NCBI GenBank assembly: GCA_963727635.1
Contig: CAVSHP010000027.1
Coordinates: 1-64,000, forward strand
Direction: 5' to 3'
Length of the DNA stretch: 64,000 nucleotides
Source of the DNA: SZUA-36 sp963727635
GTDB taxonomy: Bacteria > Pseudomonadota > Gammaproteobacteria > Xanthomonadales > SZUA-36
The translations under genes and the position numbers were made by a program. The notes under the pieces are model-generated. The model made no database searches and was not told the origin of the DNA. It was given only the letters and a program-made list of their open reading frames with translations. Below are positions 48,933 to 57,459 of the stretch, piece by piece (the stretch's first letter is position 1; each line of letters starts with the position of its first letter).

Positions 48933-49339
48933 TGGCAACTGTCCCCAACTCATTGATAGAAAATGAAAACACTGCTATATTGTCCGGGTAAGGAATTCGC
49001 CCTGCCGAATTGCCCTCCGATACCGCCTGATTATCACACCTTAACCGTGCTTTAAAAGGGCTGGACTGCATAGACACAGCGACAGTTTACACGTTGTTTC
49101 ATTGGCGGAATGCTCGAATTCACAAGCTGCCTGATGGCAGAAAAAACTTATTTTTGATGGCAGATTGACAAGCTGCCATTTGAGGCCCGGACCATTGTTA
49201 AAGGTCTGGCTATGAAAACAATATTTGGTACCCCCGGAAATGATGCCTGGCATCGCCGGGTTAGCAAAGTGGAAATATGACGAAGATACGTCATGTTCTT
49301 CCACTGTCGCCCCGTACCGGGGTGCCTGAGGAATTAATA
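48933..49339 (+). promoter_or_regulatory. rne leader/promoter region with candidate autoregulatory hairpins
   Basis: A 407-base divergent spacer between rluC and rne. Two stem-loops lie in the rne direction: 49127-49140 (CTGCC-TGAT-GGCAG) and 49157-49179 (ATGGCAG...CTGCCAT). They are joined by an A/T-rich single-stranded stretch (AAAAAACTTATTTTT) and share the GGCAG/CTGCC arms, so alternative pairing is possible. In E. coli, rne has a leader of similar length whose hairpins let RNase E control its own mRNA. Equivalence here is inference. No gene is visible in this stretch. Confidence 0.5.
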
Positions 49340-52144
49340 ATGAAAAGAATGCTGATTAACGCAACTCAGCCTGAAGAGTTGCGCGTGGCAATCGCTGAAG
49401 GTCAGACCCTGTTTGATCTAGACATAGAAGTACCCTCCCAGGAACAAAAGAAATCAAACGTTTACAAGGGCAAAATCACTCGGGTTGAACCATCCCTGGA
49501 GGCCTGTTTTGTCGATTTTGGCTCATCCAGACACGGTTTTCTGCCGCTCAAGGAAATCTGTGAAAGTGCCTACGCAAAGGACGTCTCAAACAAAAGTGGC
49601 AAAGCGGCCATACGTGACCTGGTTAAAGAAGGTCAGGAGATTATCGTCCAGGTTGAAAAGGAAGAGCGTGGCAACAAGGGCGCAGCCCTGACGACTTACA
49701 TTTCGCTGGCCGGGCGCTACCTGGTGCTGATGCCTACGAATCCTGATGCGGGCGGCGTATCACGACGCATCATCGGCAATGAGCGTGATCATTTACGCGA
49801 ACAGTTACAAAAGGTCACGACCCCGAACAATGTCGGCATCATCATTCGTACCGCCGGTGTCGGACGGGATGCTGAAGAGCTACAGTGGGACCTCGATTAC
49901 CTGCTGCAACTGTGGACGGCGATCGAGCAGGCTGCAGCCACCAAGCCTGCACCCTTCCTGATTCACCAGGAAAGCAACCTGTTCATACGTGCACTGCGTG
50001 ACCACCTGCGCAATGACATTGGTGAAATCCTGATCGATAACGTCAACGTGTATAACGACGCGCGGGAATTCATCCAGCAGGTCATGCCGCACAACCTGAA
50101 CAAGTTGAAGTTGTACCAGGACCAGGTTCCGTTGTTTAACCGCTACCAGATCGAAAGCCAGATCGAGTCGGCATTCGCGCGCACCGTGCATCTGCCGTCC
50201 GGCGGCGCGGTTGTAATCGACCATACCGAAGCCCTGCTTTCCATCGATATCAACTCCGCCCGCGCAACCAAGGGTCTGGACATCGAGGACACCGCGTTCA
50301 GCACGAACATGGAAGCAGCCAAGGAAATTGCGCGGCAGTTGCGCTTGCGGGACCTCGGCGGATTGATTGTTATTGACTTTATCGATATGACCGGTCGCAA
50401 ACATCAACGTGATGTTGAAGAGTGTTTGCGCACCGCCATGCAAATCGACAAGGCCCGGGTCCAGATCGGCCGTATCTCGCGATTCGGGCTGCTCGAAATG
50501 TCACGTCAGCGACTCCGCCCATCCCTCGGTGAATCAAGCCAGGAAACCTGCCCGCGCTGTGATGGTCACGGCACCATCCGTAGCGTGGAATCGCTTGCCT
50601 TGTCCATTCTCCGCCTCGTTGAAGAAGAGGTCATGAAGGAATACACCGGGCAGATCATTGTCCAGGCTCCAACGGAAGTGATCAATTTCCTGCACAACGA
50701 AAAGCGTTCCGCACTGGCTGAAGTTGAATCGCGTCACAAGGTTCCGATCGTCATGCTGGCGAATCCACACCTGGTGACACCCCATTTTGAAATCCTGCGT
50801 GTCAGAAAGTCTGACGTTACCGACGCTCCAAGCTACACCCGGGTTGATCTGCCGGAAGCCCAGGTTGTCGCCAACGAGCGTACCCAGACCCACGCTACGG
50901 TGGCGGCGGGCCCAGCGGTCTCGCACATTGTGCACAACCGCCCTGCCCCTGCCCGGAGCGAGGAAAAGACACCCGGACTGTTTGCGCGTCTCGCAAAAAT
51001 ACTTTTCTCACACCCGAAAGAGGAGAAGAAAAGCCAAACTGCGCAAGCCAGGCAGAATGTTTCCGGCAGTGGCGCTCAGCGTAATGAGCAAAAAGAACGG
51101 CCAAGACAGCCTCAAGCCTCCAATCAGCAATCGAATCGTCGTGGTGGCAGCAAGCGTGGCGGTACTTCTTCCCAGGGTAGCGGTCAGGCATCACAAGCAC
51201 AACGAAACCAGAAAAGGCAGCCGGCAAAGCAGGCAAGGCCAAGTCAAGGCAAGCCGGATCAAAAGCAATCCGCGCAGGGCAAGTCCGATCAAAAACAGCC
51301 TGTGCAGGACAAGACTGATCAAAATCGGGGTCAGCGATCCCAGCCCAGGCAGGGCAAAGATGATGCGGGCAATGTGGCATCTACCGAAGTAAACGCCCAG
51401 AATCCTGTTGCGGCTGGAGGTGAGGCTGGCGGAAATGCCAACCCCGAGCAAAAGGAAGGCGGCAGCCGACGTGGAAGTCGCAGAAGACGTTCACCTTACA
51501 AGACAGGGGGCACAAAACAACGTTCGGATTCGACGGACGCACAGCCCGAATCTGGGGCCGAAAGCGTGACGAAGACGGCCGACGCCTCCGACAAGCAGCA
51601 GTCAGCATCGGATAGCAGCAGCAATGCCGGTAAGACGAATTCCAATTCCGCAAAACCTGAATCCGTTGATGTCACACCGGCGAGGTCCGAAAACCGTGAG
51701 CCGGCATCAAACGTCGCAGAATCACCTGCGGCCAAGGTTTCAAGTACCCAGAACGCGGAATCCGGTGCCAATGAGTCCAGGCCTGCCGAGTCCGGACCAC
51801 GTGACTCCGGTCAAACAGGCGCGGCGCCAAAAGATACTAAGCCGGCTGAAAAGAAGGTCACCGCACCCGAGCCTTCAAGCACGGCCGAAATGCCTTCAGC
51901 GCCGGCGGCAGCAGCGTCCGGCCATTCTGAAAATGCCACTGACGAAAAAGGCAAGTCCAAAAAACCTGCGACGCGTAAGAAGGCTTCGCGTAAACGGAAG
52001 GCTAAAAAGACCGCTTCAAAGTCCGTTGCAGACAAGGATGCAGCAGAGGTTCATCAGACGGGGCCAGCCCTGTCTGCGGAAAGAGACGCAAAAGGTATTT
52101 ATACCCTCAAGCCGCCACCTTCGGAACATGGCCAGAGCGAATAA
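49340..52144 (+). CDS. rne: Ribonuclease E
   Basis: 934 residues from the ATG at 49340 (MKRMLINATQPEELRVAIAE), the conserved start; an in-frame ATG at 49277 lies in the leader. Main endoribonuclease for mRNA decay and rRNA/tRNA processing. S1 domain (about 35-120), 5' sensor, RNase H-like and DNase I-like parts with LSIDINSARATKG and LIVIDFIDM (both metal-binding Asp) and the zinc link CPRCDGHG. From about residue 530 the tail is long, low-complexity and rich in Gln/Lys/Ser/Ala (SQRNEQKERPRQPQ, QGKSDQKQPVQDKTDQNRGQ) with Arg-rich clusters (RRGSRRRRS), as expected for an RNA-binding degradosome scaffold. The tail ends KGIYTLKPP. Confidence 0.96.
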   Translation: MKRMLINATQPEELRVAIAEGQTLFDLDIEVPSQEQKKSNVYKGKITRVEPSLEACFVDFGSSRHGFLPLKEICESAYAKDVSNKSGKAAIRDLVKEGQEIIVQVEKEERGNKGAALTTYISLAGRYLVLMPTNPDAGGVSRRIIGNERDHLREQLQKVTTPNNVGIIIRTAGVGRDAEELQWDLDYLLQLWTAIEQAAATKPAPFLIHQESNLFIRALRDHLRNDIGEILIDNVNVYNDAREFIQQVMPHNLNKLKLYQDQVPLFNRYQIESQIESAFARTVHLPSGGAVVIDHTEALLSIDINSARATKGLDIEDTAFSTNMEAAKEIARQLRLRDLGGLIVIDFIDMTGRKHQRDVEECLRTAMQIDKARVQIGRISRFGLLEMSRQRLRPSLGESSQETCPRCDGHGTIRSVESLALSILRLVEEEVMKEYTGQIIVQAPTEVINFLHNEKRSALAEVESRHKVPIVMLANPHLVTPHFEILRVRKSDVTDAPSYTRVDLPEAQVVANERTQTHATVAAGPAVSHIVHNRPAPARSEEKTPGLFARLAKILFSHPKEEKKSQTAQARQNVSGSGAQRNEQKERPRQPQASNQQSNRRGGSKRGGTSSQGSGQASQAQRNQKRQPAKQARPSQGKPDQKQSAQGKSDQKQPVQDKTDQNRGQRSQPRQGKDDAGNVASTEVNAQNPVAAGGEAGGNANPEQKEGGSRRGSRRRRSPYKTGGTKQRSDSTDAQPESGAESVTKTADASDKQQSASDSSSNAGKTNSNSAKPESVDVTPARSENREPASNVAESPAAKVSSTQNAESGANESRPAESGPRDSGQTGAAPKDTKPAEKKVTAPEPSSTAEMPSAPAAAASGHSENATDEKGKSKKPATRKKASRKRKAKKTASKSVADKDAAEVHQTGPALSAERDAKGIYTLKPPPSEHGQSE

Positions 52145-52173
52145 ACAGTCCTGACCAACTTTAAAATCAGACA

Positions 52174-52201
52174 TGTGCGGCCGGAACCAACCGGCCGCAC
52201 A
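52174..52201 (+). terminator. Strong hairpin after rne
   Basis: 11-bp stem TGTGCGGCCGG/CCGGCCGCACA with a 6-base loop, 30 bases after the rne stop and between two convergent genes. No T run follows, so it may act as an mRNA 3' protective hairpin or a weak bidirectional terminator. Confidence 0.6.
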
Positions 52202-52248
52202 CGATTGACGCGATTTTTACTTCCGGTGTTGCAGTCCGTCAGCGCAGA

Positions 52249-52890
52249 TCAGGCACTTTCGAGCAAACCGTAACGCATGGCCATACGCACCAGTTCAACT
52301 TCACTGCGCGCACCCAGTTTGCCCAGTATCCGGTACTTGTAAGTAGATACGGTTTTGGGACTCAAACACATCAGGGATGCGATATCCGGTATACGGCGAC
52401 CGTCAGTCAGCTTCAACATCACCTCCATCTCCCGTGCCGATAGGTCTTCAAATGGAGATTCGCTGGCAGAACCGGTCAACATTGAAAGCGCCAGTTGCTT
52501 TGCGGCCTCACTGCCAATGTAGCGTTGGCCTCCGGCAACAACCTTAATGGCGTGCAGCAATTCCTCAGCCTCGCAATCGCGGGTTATATAGCCACTCGCG
52601 CCGGCATCCATCAGACGCGTGGGATATGGAGGCTTGGCGTGCACCGCCAGCACGATGATCCTGGCATCAGGATGGCTGCGCCTGAGCTTCCGGGTCATCT
52701 CAAATCCCGTCAGGCCGGGCAAATTGATACTGAGTAAAATGACATCCGGCCGACTTTTCCGGCAACGGCTGAGCGCTGCCTCCCCCGAAGATGCCTCTGT
52801 GATTTGTGTAATTTCGCTGTTTCGATCGAGAATATGTCTTAATCCCGTCCGGACCAGCGCCTGATCATCGATAATGAGTATTTGAATCAT
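52249..52890 (-). CDS. NarL/UvrY-type response regulator with non-canonical receiver (Ser at the phospho-site)
   Basis: 213 residues. Receiver domain 1-120, LuxR-type helix-turn-helix 145-208 (EDLSAREMEVMLKLTDGRRI, then LMCLSPKTVSTYKYRILGKL). Overall shape and length match GacA/UvrY/SirA, which control CsrA-binding small RNAs. The acidic pair is present (LIIDDQALVR, D8-D9), but the phospho-acceptor position is Ser54 (PDVILLSINLPG, codon AGT) where relatives have Asp, and the conserved Lys near 104 is Arg (SGYITRDC). The DNA-binding half looks normal. So either it works without phosphorylation or it is a diverged paralogue. No histidine kinase is nearby. Confidence 0.88.
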   Translation of the reverse strand: MIQILIIDDQALVRTGLRHILDRNSEITQITEASSGEAALSRCRKSRPDVILLSINLPGLTGFEMTRKLRRSHPDARIIVLAVHAKPPYPTRLMDAGASGYITRDCEAEELLHAIKVVAGGQRYIGSEAAKQLALSMLTGSASESPFEDLSAREMEVMLKLTDGRRIPDIASLMCLSPKTVSTYKYRILGKLGARSEVELVRMAMRYGLLESA

Positions 52891-53208
52891 GACTTCCCCC
52901 CTTGGATTGATTCAGATTTTGAGTGTTTGTCCCTGACCCGCTCCCCCTTGAGACGGTAAATCCGTGATCCACGCGCTTTGTAATGGAACATGGATTACCT
53001 AAACTATAGACACGGGAGTTAAATATGTCGACCTGTGATGAGAATATCTTTCATTTCGAGCAGATTCCCTACATGCCTTTCATCAACTGCAGGTTCCAGG
53101 TATCAATTGCGCAAGGCCTGACGTCGAATATCCATTTGTATTGATATTCACAGTTGCAATACCCGTATTTTGACGCATAATTAATTTGTAACCATAAGGG
53201 GGGGACGC
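52891..53208. other. Divergent intergenic spacer
   Basis: About 318 bases between the regulator gene and the methyltransferase gene. It should hold both promoters. The only clear signal is a strong ribosome-binding site, AAGGGGGGG, 5 bases before the ATG at 53209. No gene, RNA or repeat seen. Confidence 0.5.
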
Positions 53209-54012
53209 ATGAAAACGTTGCACTTCGCGCCTGAAGTAACCGACGAACTGGTAAGGACACACGAGCAGTACCTGGTGCCTGCCGTTTACGCGCAATGGGC
53301 CGCCAGGGTGGCTGAGATCGCAGAGATCGAACGCGGCCAGCATGTTCTCGATGTCGCCTGTGGTACCGGCTCGCTGGCCCGCGCAGCCCAACTTGAAGCC
53401 GGTCTTACCGGCAAGGTCGTCGGACTCGATTTGAGCGAGAAAATGCTTGAATCAGCCGGTAGGCAATCCCGTTTGGTTGACTGGCAGATCGGCGACGCTG
53501 CTGCCATGCCTTTCGAAAACAATTGTTTCGACCGTGTCTTGTGCCAGTTCTCGCTGATGTTTATAGCCAACCGCGTGGCAACGATCAAGGAAATGCTTCG
53601 GGTATGCAAGCCTGACGGACTCGCTGTAATGGCCATCTGGGGGTCACTGCAACATGGCAGCGCCTATGACGAACTGATCAGGCTAATCGGAAAATTCTCT
53701 GGCGCACACGCGGCGAAGAAGCTTGCCTTACCCTGGGATCTTGGAAAACCCGGCGTAATGGATGCGCTGTTGCTGTCCTCCGGTGTCAATGAATACGTGT
53801 GTCACGAACGGGTCGGCCAGGCCCGTTATCCTTCGATACGCGCGTTTGTTGAAACCCACCTGCGGCTGGCAGGAGAATTTGACAACTTGAATCCTCAGGC
53901 CCTCCGGGAATTATTGAACACAGCTGATGTGCAATTGCGTCCGTTCGTTTCACCCGGTGGACAATTGATTGCACACTTGAATGCAAACATATTTGCGGTC
54001 AGGAATGTTTGA
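53209..54012 (+). CDS. Class I SAM-dependent methyltransferase (UbiE/MenG-like fold)
   Basis: 267 residues. Motif I VLDVACGTGSLARAA, acidic loop VVGLDLSEKMLESA, motif DWQIGDAAAMPFENNCFDRV and CQFSLMFIANRVATIKEMLR all match Methyltransf_11-type small-molecule methyltransferases. C-terminal half is a lid region without a recognisable substrate signature. Start supported by a very strong ribosome-binding site. Appears to be a single-gene unit. Confidence 0.85.
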   Translation: MKTLHFAPEVTDELVRTHEQYLVPAVYAQWAARVAEIAEIERGQHVLDVACGTGSLARAAQLEAGLTGKVVGLDLSEKMLESAGRQSRLVDWQIGDAAAMPFENNCFDRVLCQFSLMFIANRVATIKEMLRVCKPDGLAVMAIWGSLQHGSAYDELIRLIGKFSGAHAAKKLALPWDLGKPGVMDALLLSSGVNEYVCHERVGQARYPSIRAFVETHLRLAGEFDNLNPQALRELLNTADVQLRPFVSPGGQLIAHLNANIFAVRNV

Positions 54013-54089
54013 ACCCGTGTTGTCGGTTTTTCCGGCCAGGTTCCAGGTGTTCGGAGATAAAGTGTTTTATTAGCGTCCAGTCGCTGATT

Positions 54090-54374
54090 TCAATCTACAC
54101 GTATCTTGACTACCGTACCGCTTCGAACGGACACGATCATGTCGTTTTTCCCCCGACGCTGGTATACCCAGTTCGATACGGCCACGTTTGACTGCTGGCC
54201 CCTGTCATTTATGCTTTCCTTGCTGCTGAACTTCCTGACCGGTTTGCCACACTTTTTTATCAGCGTGTTGCTCGTGTCACCGGCTTTCACAATTTTTCTG
54301 CCACATCTGAAACTGTCTGCGAACCCAGCGCCGGACAGGAATATGAACACCATGAATATGAGTAACTTTCGCAT
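54090..54374 (-). CDS. DUF2845-type exported protein
   Basis: 94 residues from the ATG at 54374, which is followed by a signal peptide (LLIFMVFIFLSGAGFA); an in-frame start at 54503 would bury it. Mature part begins SFRCGRKIVKAGDTSNTLIK and KCGKP, the DUF2845 pattern, with two Cys that may form a disulfide. SmpA/BamE-like proteins share the GDT...L..KCG turn. Function unknown. The palindrome cluster starts about 150 bases upstream. Confidence 0.75.
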   Translation of the reverse strand: MRKLLIFMVFIFLSGAGFADSFRCGRKIVKAGDTSNTLIKKCGKPVRKFSSKESINDRGQQSNVAVSNWVYQRRGKNDMIVSVRSGTVVKIRVD

Positions 54375-54527
54375 CTCTCCATACACCTCTTTCGTCTTGT
54401 TGAACCATGCTAGAACCTGCCCGGCCTGTTGAACACCGGTGATCTGGGACAGGTGATGTCGGAAAAGTTCGATGCGCTCGTGCAAAAAACGCTCCCGGCT
54501 CACTGTTATTCCACTAAATCCGGAAGG

Positions 54528-54636
54528 GACGCTGGGGGTGGGTAGTTATTACCAGGACTCGCTAGTCACATCCATGTGGCGCGGACTCGACATCCTGTCT
54601 CGTACGGTCCTGGTAATAACTACCCACCCCAGCGTC
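54528..54636. repeat. Nested palindrome 1
   Basis: Outer arms 54528-54558 and 54607-54636 are complementary except for one extra G in the left arm (GACGCTGGGGGTGGGTAG versus the reverse of CTACCCACCCCAGCGTC). The interior contains the small dyad CACATCCATGTG (54567-54578). Would form a very stable cruciform or RNA hairpin with a branched top. Confidence 0.92.
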
Positions 54637-54700
54637 TGGCAACCACCGTGCAAACCCTTCAAAAACTATTGACCGATGACTACCCGCGTAGCCGAGGGTG

Positions 54701-54831
54701 TGCATTACCTTTCTTCAGGACCGTTATGTTCAGGATGAACGGTACTTCGCGATGGAGCACATGGATGTGCGACGCGAAGCCTCACTGAGGCCACATATGC
54801 GACTTGTGGTGTCCTGAAGAAAGGTAATGCA
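54701..54831. repeat. Nested palindrome 2
   Basis: Perfect 21-bp outer arms (left TGCATTACCTTTCTTCAGGA plus C, 54701-54721; right 54811-54831). Inside: CTTCGCG/CGCGAAG (54745-54751 with 54773-54779) enclosing the dyad GCACATGGATGTGC (54757-54770), and GCCTCA-C-TGAGGC (54779-54791). No coding potential seen. Confidence 0.95.
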
Positions 54832-54905
54832 TGGCCTTGGCGCCCATGCCGAAATCGAAACAAGGTCAAATCGTGGTCGCCACCTAGCAAAGTGGTATGG
54901 TGCTT

Positions 54906-54962
54906 TCAAATAAAAAACCCGCCGGGTGGCGGGTTATTTATTTGGCGGAGAGGGTGGGATTT
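54906..54962. repeat. 57-bp direct repeat, copy 1: pseudo 3' end of tRNA-Ser plus terminator
   Basis: Identical to 55094-55150. Read on the minus strand it holds the last 20 bases of the tRNA-Ser gene (with CCA) and the following terminator stem AACCCGCC/GGCGGGTT flanked by A/T tracts. Here the tRNA part is cut off and joined to unrelated sequence at 54963, so this copy is a remnant. Confidence 0.95.
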
Positions 54963-55093
54963 ATTCGGTACATCCGTGTACCTCACCCTTCGGGTCGCCT
55001 CGCCTTGCTCGGCGCGTCCAAACCGGCTCTCCTGCCGGTTTGTTGAACCCACGGGCCGCTATGCGGCAGTGGCTTCACCCAACACCATGTCAG
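54963..55093. repeat. 131-bp structured insert between the two tRNA-end repeats
   Basis: Carries three small stem-loops: GGTACA-TCCG-TGTACC (54967-54982), AAACCGGC/GCCGGTTT around TCTCCT, and GCCGC-TAT-GCGGC. Also contains CACCCTTCGGGTCGCCTCGC, a style of sequence found in interspersed repeats of proteobacteria. No open reading frame of note. Confidence 0.75.
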
Positions 55094-55150
55094 TCAAATA
55101 AAAAACCCGCCGGGTGGCGGGTTATTTATTTGGCGGAGAGGGTGGGATTT
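55094..55150. repeat. 57-bp direct repeat, copy 2: genuine tRNA-Ser 3' end plus terminator
   Basis: Exact match to 54906-54962, 188 bases apart. This copy is continuous with the full tRNA-Ser gene on the minus strand. Confidence 0.95.
55101..55130 (-). terminator. Terminator of tRNA-Ser
   Basis: Immediately 3' of the tRNA on the minus strand: AACCCGCCACCCGGCGGGTT is a G/C stem-loop followed by a T run (reverse of AAAAAA). Present twice because of the 57-bp repeat. Confidence 0.85.
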
Positions 55151-55221
55151 GAACCCACGAAGGGCTATTAACCCTTGCCGGTTTTCAAGACCGGTGCATT
55201 CAACCGCTCTGCCACCTCTCC
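55131..55221 (-). tRNA. tRNA-Ser (anticodon UGA), CCA encoded
   Basis: 91 bases including CCA. Acceptor stem GGAGAGG/CCTCTCC, D-arm GCAGAGCGGTTGAATGC, anticodon loop CTTGAAA (UGA) on the ACCGG/CCGGC-side stem, long class II variable arm (AAGGGTTAATAGCCCTT) and T-arm GGTTCAAATCC. Its 3' end is the source of the 57-bp duplication. Confidence 0.97.
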
Positions 55222-55429
55222 AAAACTTGCGGCAAATATCGAGACGCGCAGAATACAGAAAAACGGTCGTGTGTACCACCCCTGTCCAAAGACATATGAC
55301 AGTTATTTTAAAGTGCTATAAGATAGGTGCTCAAGTTGGTCCAGGACACCCTCGGGTATTGAACTAACGGAAAAATGCCATATCTTAATAACTACCGAAC
55401 CGAACATTAAATGGAGACTTAGCCAAAAC

Positions 55430-56102
55430 ATGAATCAATCACAATACAGAACCGCATCTTTGCCTATGCCGGCGGTGGCCATGAACAAGGTATTACGCAA
55501 TACCTATGCCCTGCTTTCAATGACATTGCTGTTTTCTGCCGTGATGGCAGGTGTGGCCATGGCGCTCAACTGGCCCTATCCAGGTCCAATGATCGTACTG
55601 GTCGGTTATTTTGGTTTGCTGTTCCTCACCACCAAGTTGCGCAATAGCGCATGGGGTATTCTTTCCGTATTTGCATTGACAGGTTTTATGGGTGTCACAC
55701 TGGGCCCGATTATCAATATGTATCTTTACCAGTTTGGCAATGGCAGTGAAATTGTCATGATGGCGCTTGGCGGTACCGGGGTCATATTTCTCGCCATGTC
55801 CGGCCTGGCATTGACCAGCAAGCGGGATTTCTCCTTTATGGGCAAATTCCTCGCCATCGGTATCCTGGTTGCGTTCCTCGCCGTCAATCGGCAACTTGTT
55901 CTTCCAGTTACCGGCACTTGGACTGGCTGTTTCCAGCATGTTCATCCTGTTGATGGCGGGTCTGATCCTTTACCAGACACAACAGATCATCCGTGGCGGT
56001 GAAACCAATTACATCATGGCTACGGTGACCCTGTTCGTCAGCGTGTTTAACCTGTTCACCAGTTTGTTAAACATCCTGGGTATGGGTTTTGGCGACGATT
56101 AA
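55430..56102 (+). CDS. yccA: YccA/Bax inhibitor-1 family membrane protein, one frameshift
   Basis: About 223 residues when a single extra base near 55884 is removed (an A in GTCAATCGG; GCCGTCATCGGCAACTTG would give AVIGNL). Seven helices, e.g. YALLSMTLLFSAVMAGVAMA and LGPIINMYLYQFGNGSEIV, ending LFVSVFNLFTSLLNILGMGF and a DD tail. The helix 7 signature and acidic C-terminus fit the BI-1/YccA family, which in E. coli binds and modulates the FtsH protease. Stand-alone gene with its own terminator. The indel lies at a two-base A run and may be a sequencing error. Confidence 0.85.
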
Positions 56103-56120
56103 TACCGCGAGCTTAGAAAT

Positions 56121-56153
56121 AAAAAAAGACCCGCTTGATGCGGGTCTTTTTTT
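56121..56153. terminator. Bidirectional rho-independent terminator
   Basis: A-run, stem AGACCCGC/GCGGGTCT with a 5-base loop, T-run, 18 bases after yccA and 29 bases before the serS stop on the other strand. It can serve both convergent genes. Confidence 0.93.
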
Positions 56154-56181
56154 GTCCTGGCTTTTTTCTACAAGTCAGGAT

Positions 56182-57459
56182 TCAGGGGGTAAGCACGTCC
56201 AGTCCGCCCATATAGGGTCTCAAGACTTCCGGAATCCGGATCGATCCATCCCGTTGCTGGTAGTTTTCCAAAACTGCAATCAGCGTTCGCCCGACCGCCA
56301 GTCCTGAACCATTCAAGGTGTGAACCAGTTCGGTCTTGCCGGTTTCCGGGTTACGCACCCTCGCCTTCATCCTACGCGCCTGGAAATCACTGCAATTGCT
56401 GCAGGACGAAATCTCACGATAAGTCCCCTGCCCGGGCAGCCAGACTTCGATATCATAGGTTTTGGCGGCGGAAAATCCCATGTCGCCCGTACATAACACG
56501 ATCGTCCGGTAGGCCAGCTTCAGTTTTTGCAGAATCTTCTCGGCGTGGCCCACCAGTTCCTCGTGCGCCTGCTCGGATTTATCCGCTTGTACGATATGCA
56601 CCAGTTCGACCTTTTCAAACTGGTGCTGGCGGATCATACCGCGGGTATCCTGGCCTGCCGAACCCGCCTCACGACGGAAACAGGGTGTTTGCGCCACGTA
56701 TTTAAGTGGTAAATCATCGCTGCTGAAAATCTGGTCGGCTGCAAGATTTGTCACCGGCACTTCTGCCGTGGGCACCAGGTACCTCGGCGGGTCGTCGGTG
56801 GTGGCGAATGCGTCGTCAGCAAACTTGGGTAGCTGGCCGGTACCCTGCATGGTTTCCGCCTTGACGAGGTAAGGCACATAGACCTCGGTATAGCCGTGCT
56901 CCCCGGTGTGCACGTCCAGCATGAACTGGGCAAGTGCCCGATGCAGACGTGCGAAGGACGATTTCAACAAAGTGAAACGCGCCCCTGCGAGTTTTGCAGC
57001 GGCTTCGGCATCCATATTTTTGTGCAACTCACCCAGTTCCACGTGATCCCTGGGTTGAAAATCGAATTCCGGTGGCAGACCCCATTTGCGCAACTCGACA
57101 TTTTCACTCTCGCCGGCGCCAACCGGGACATCGGCCGCCGCGAGATTGGGGATATCCAGCAGCCATGCAGTCTGCTCGTCACGAACCTCCCTGAACTCGC
57201 CTTCGAGGGCCTTAAGATCGTCACCCAACTTTGCCACTGAAGCCAGCAAAGGTTGAATATCCGCGCCACTCGCCTTGGCTTGGCCAATGGATTTGGCGCT
57301 GGAATTACGCAGGCTTTGGAGTTCCTCAACCTCCATTTGCAGCTTTTTACGACGCGCTTCGAGCGCCTCGTAGGCGGCGGCATCCAGGGTATATCCACGC
57401 GCTTTGAGCGCCGCGACGGTGGCATCCAGGTCGTATCTCAAAATTTGATGATCAAGCAT
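56182..57459 (-). CDS. serS: Seryl-tRNA synthetase
   Basis: 425 residues, standard. Charges tRNA-Ser with serine. N-terminal coiled-coil arm (about 25-105, YEALEARRKKLQMEVEELQS) binds the long variable arm. Class II motifs: motif 2 YVAQTPCFRREAGSAGQDTR and motif 3 NGSGLAVGRTLIAVLENYQ. It lies about 1 kb from tRNA-Ser, probably by chance. Its start overlaps the lolA end. Confidence 0.97.
   Translation of the reverse strand: MLDHQILRYDLDATVAALKARGYTLDAAAYEALEARRKKLQMEVEELQSLRNSSAKSIGQAKASGADIQPLLASVAKLGDDLKALEGEFREVRDEQTAWLLDIPNLAAADVPVGAGESENVELRKWGLPPEFDFQPRDHVELGELHKNMDAEAAAKLAGARFTLLKSSFARLHRALAQFMLDVHTGEHGYTEVYVPYLVKAETMQGTGQLPKFADDAFATTDDPPRYLVPTAEVPVTNLAADQIFSSDDLPLKYVAQTPCFRREAGSAGQDTRGMIRQHQFEKVELVHIVQADKSEQAHEELVGHAEKILQKLKLAYRTIVLCTGDMGFSAAKTYDIEVWLPGQGTYREISSCSNCSDFQARRMKARVRNPETGKTELVHTLNGSGLAVGRTLIAVLENYQQRDGSIRIPEVLRPYMGGLDVLTP

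Noticed and set aside
49041..49304. Short minus-strand reading frame in the rne leader
   Set aside because: Crosses the candidate hairpins, overlaps the rne start region and has no recognisable features.
54906..55150. attL/attR of a resident prophage or genomic island
   Set aside because: Only 131 bases lie between the repeats, with no integrase or cargo; at most a scar.
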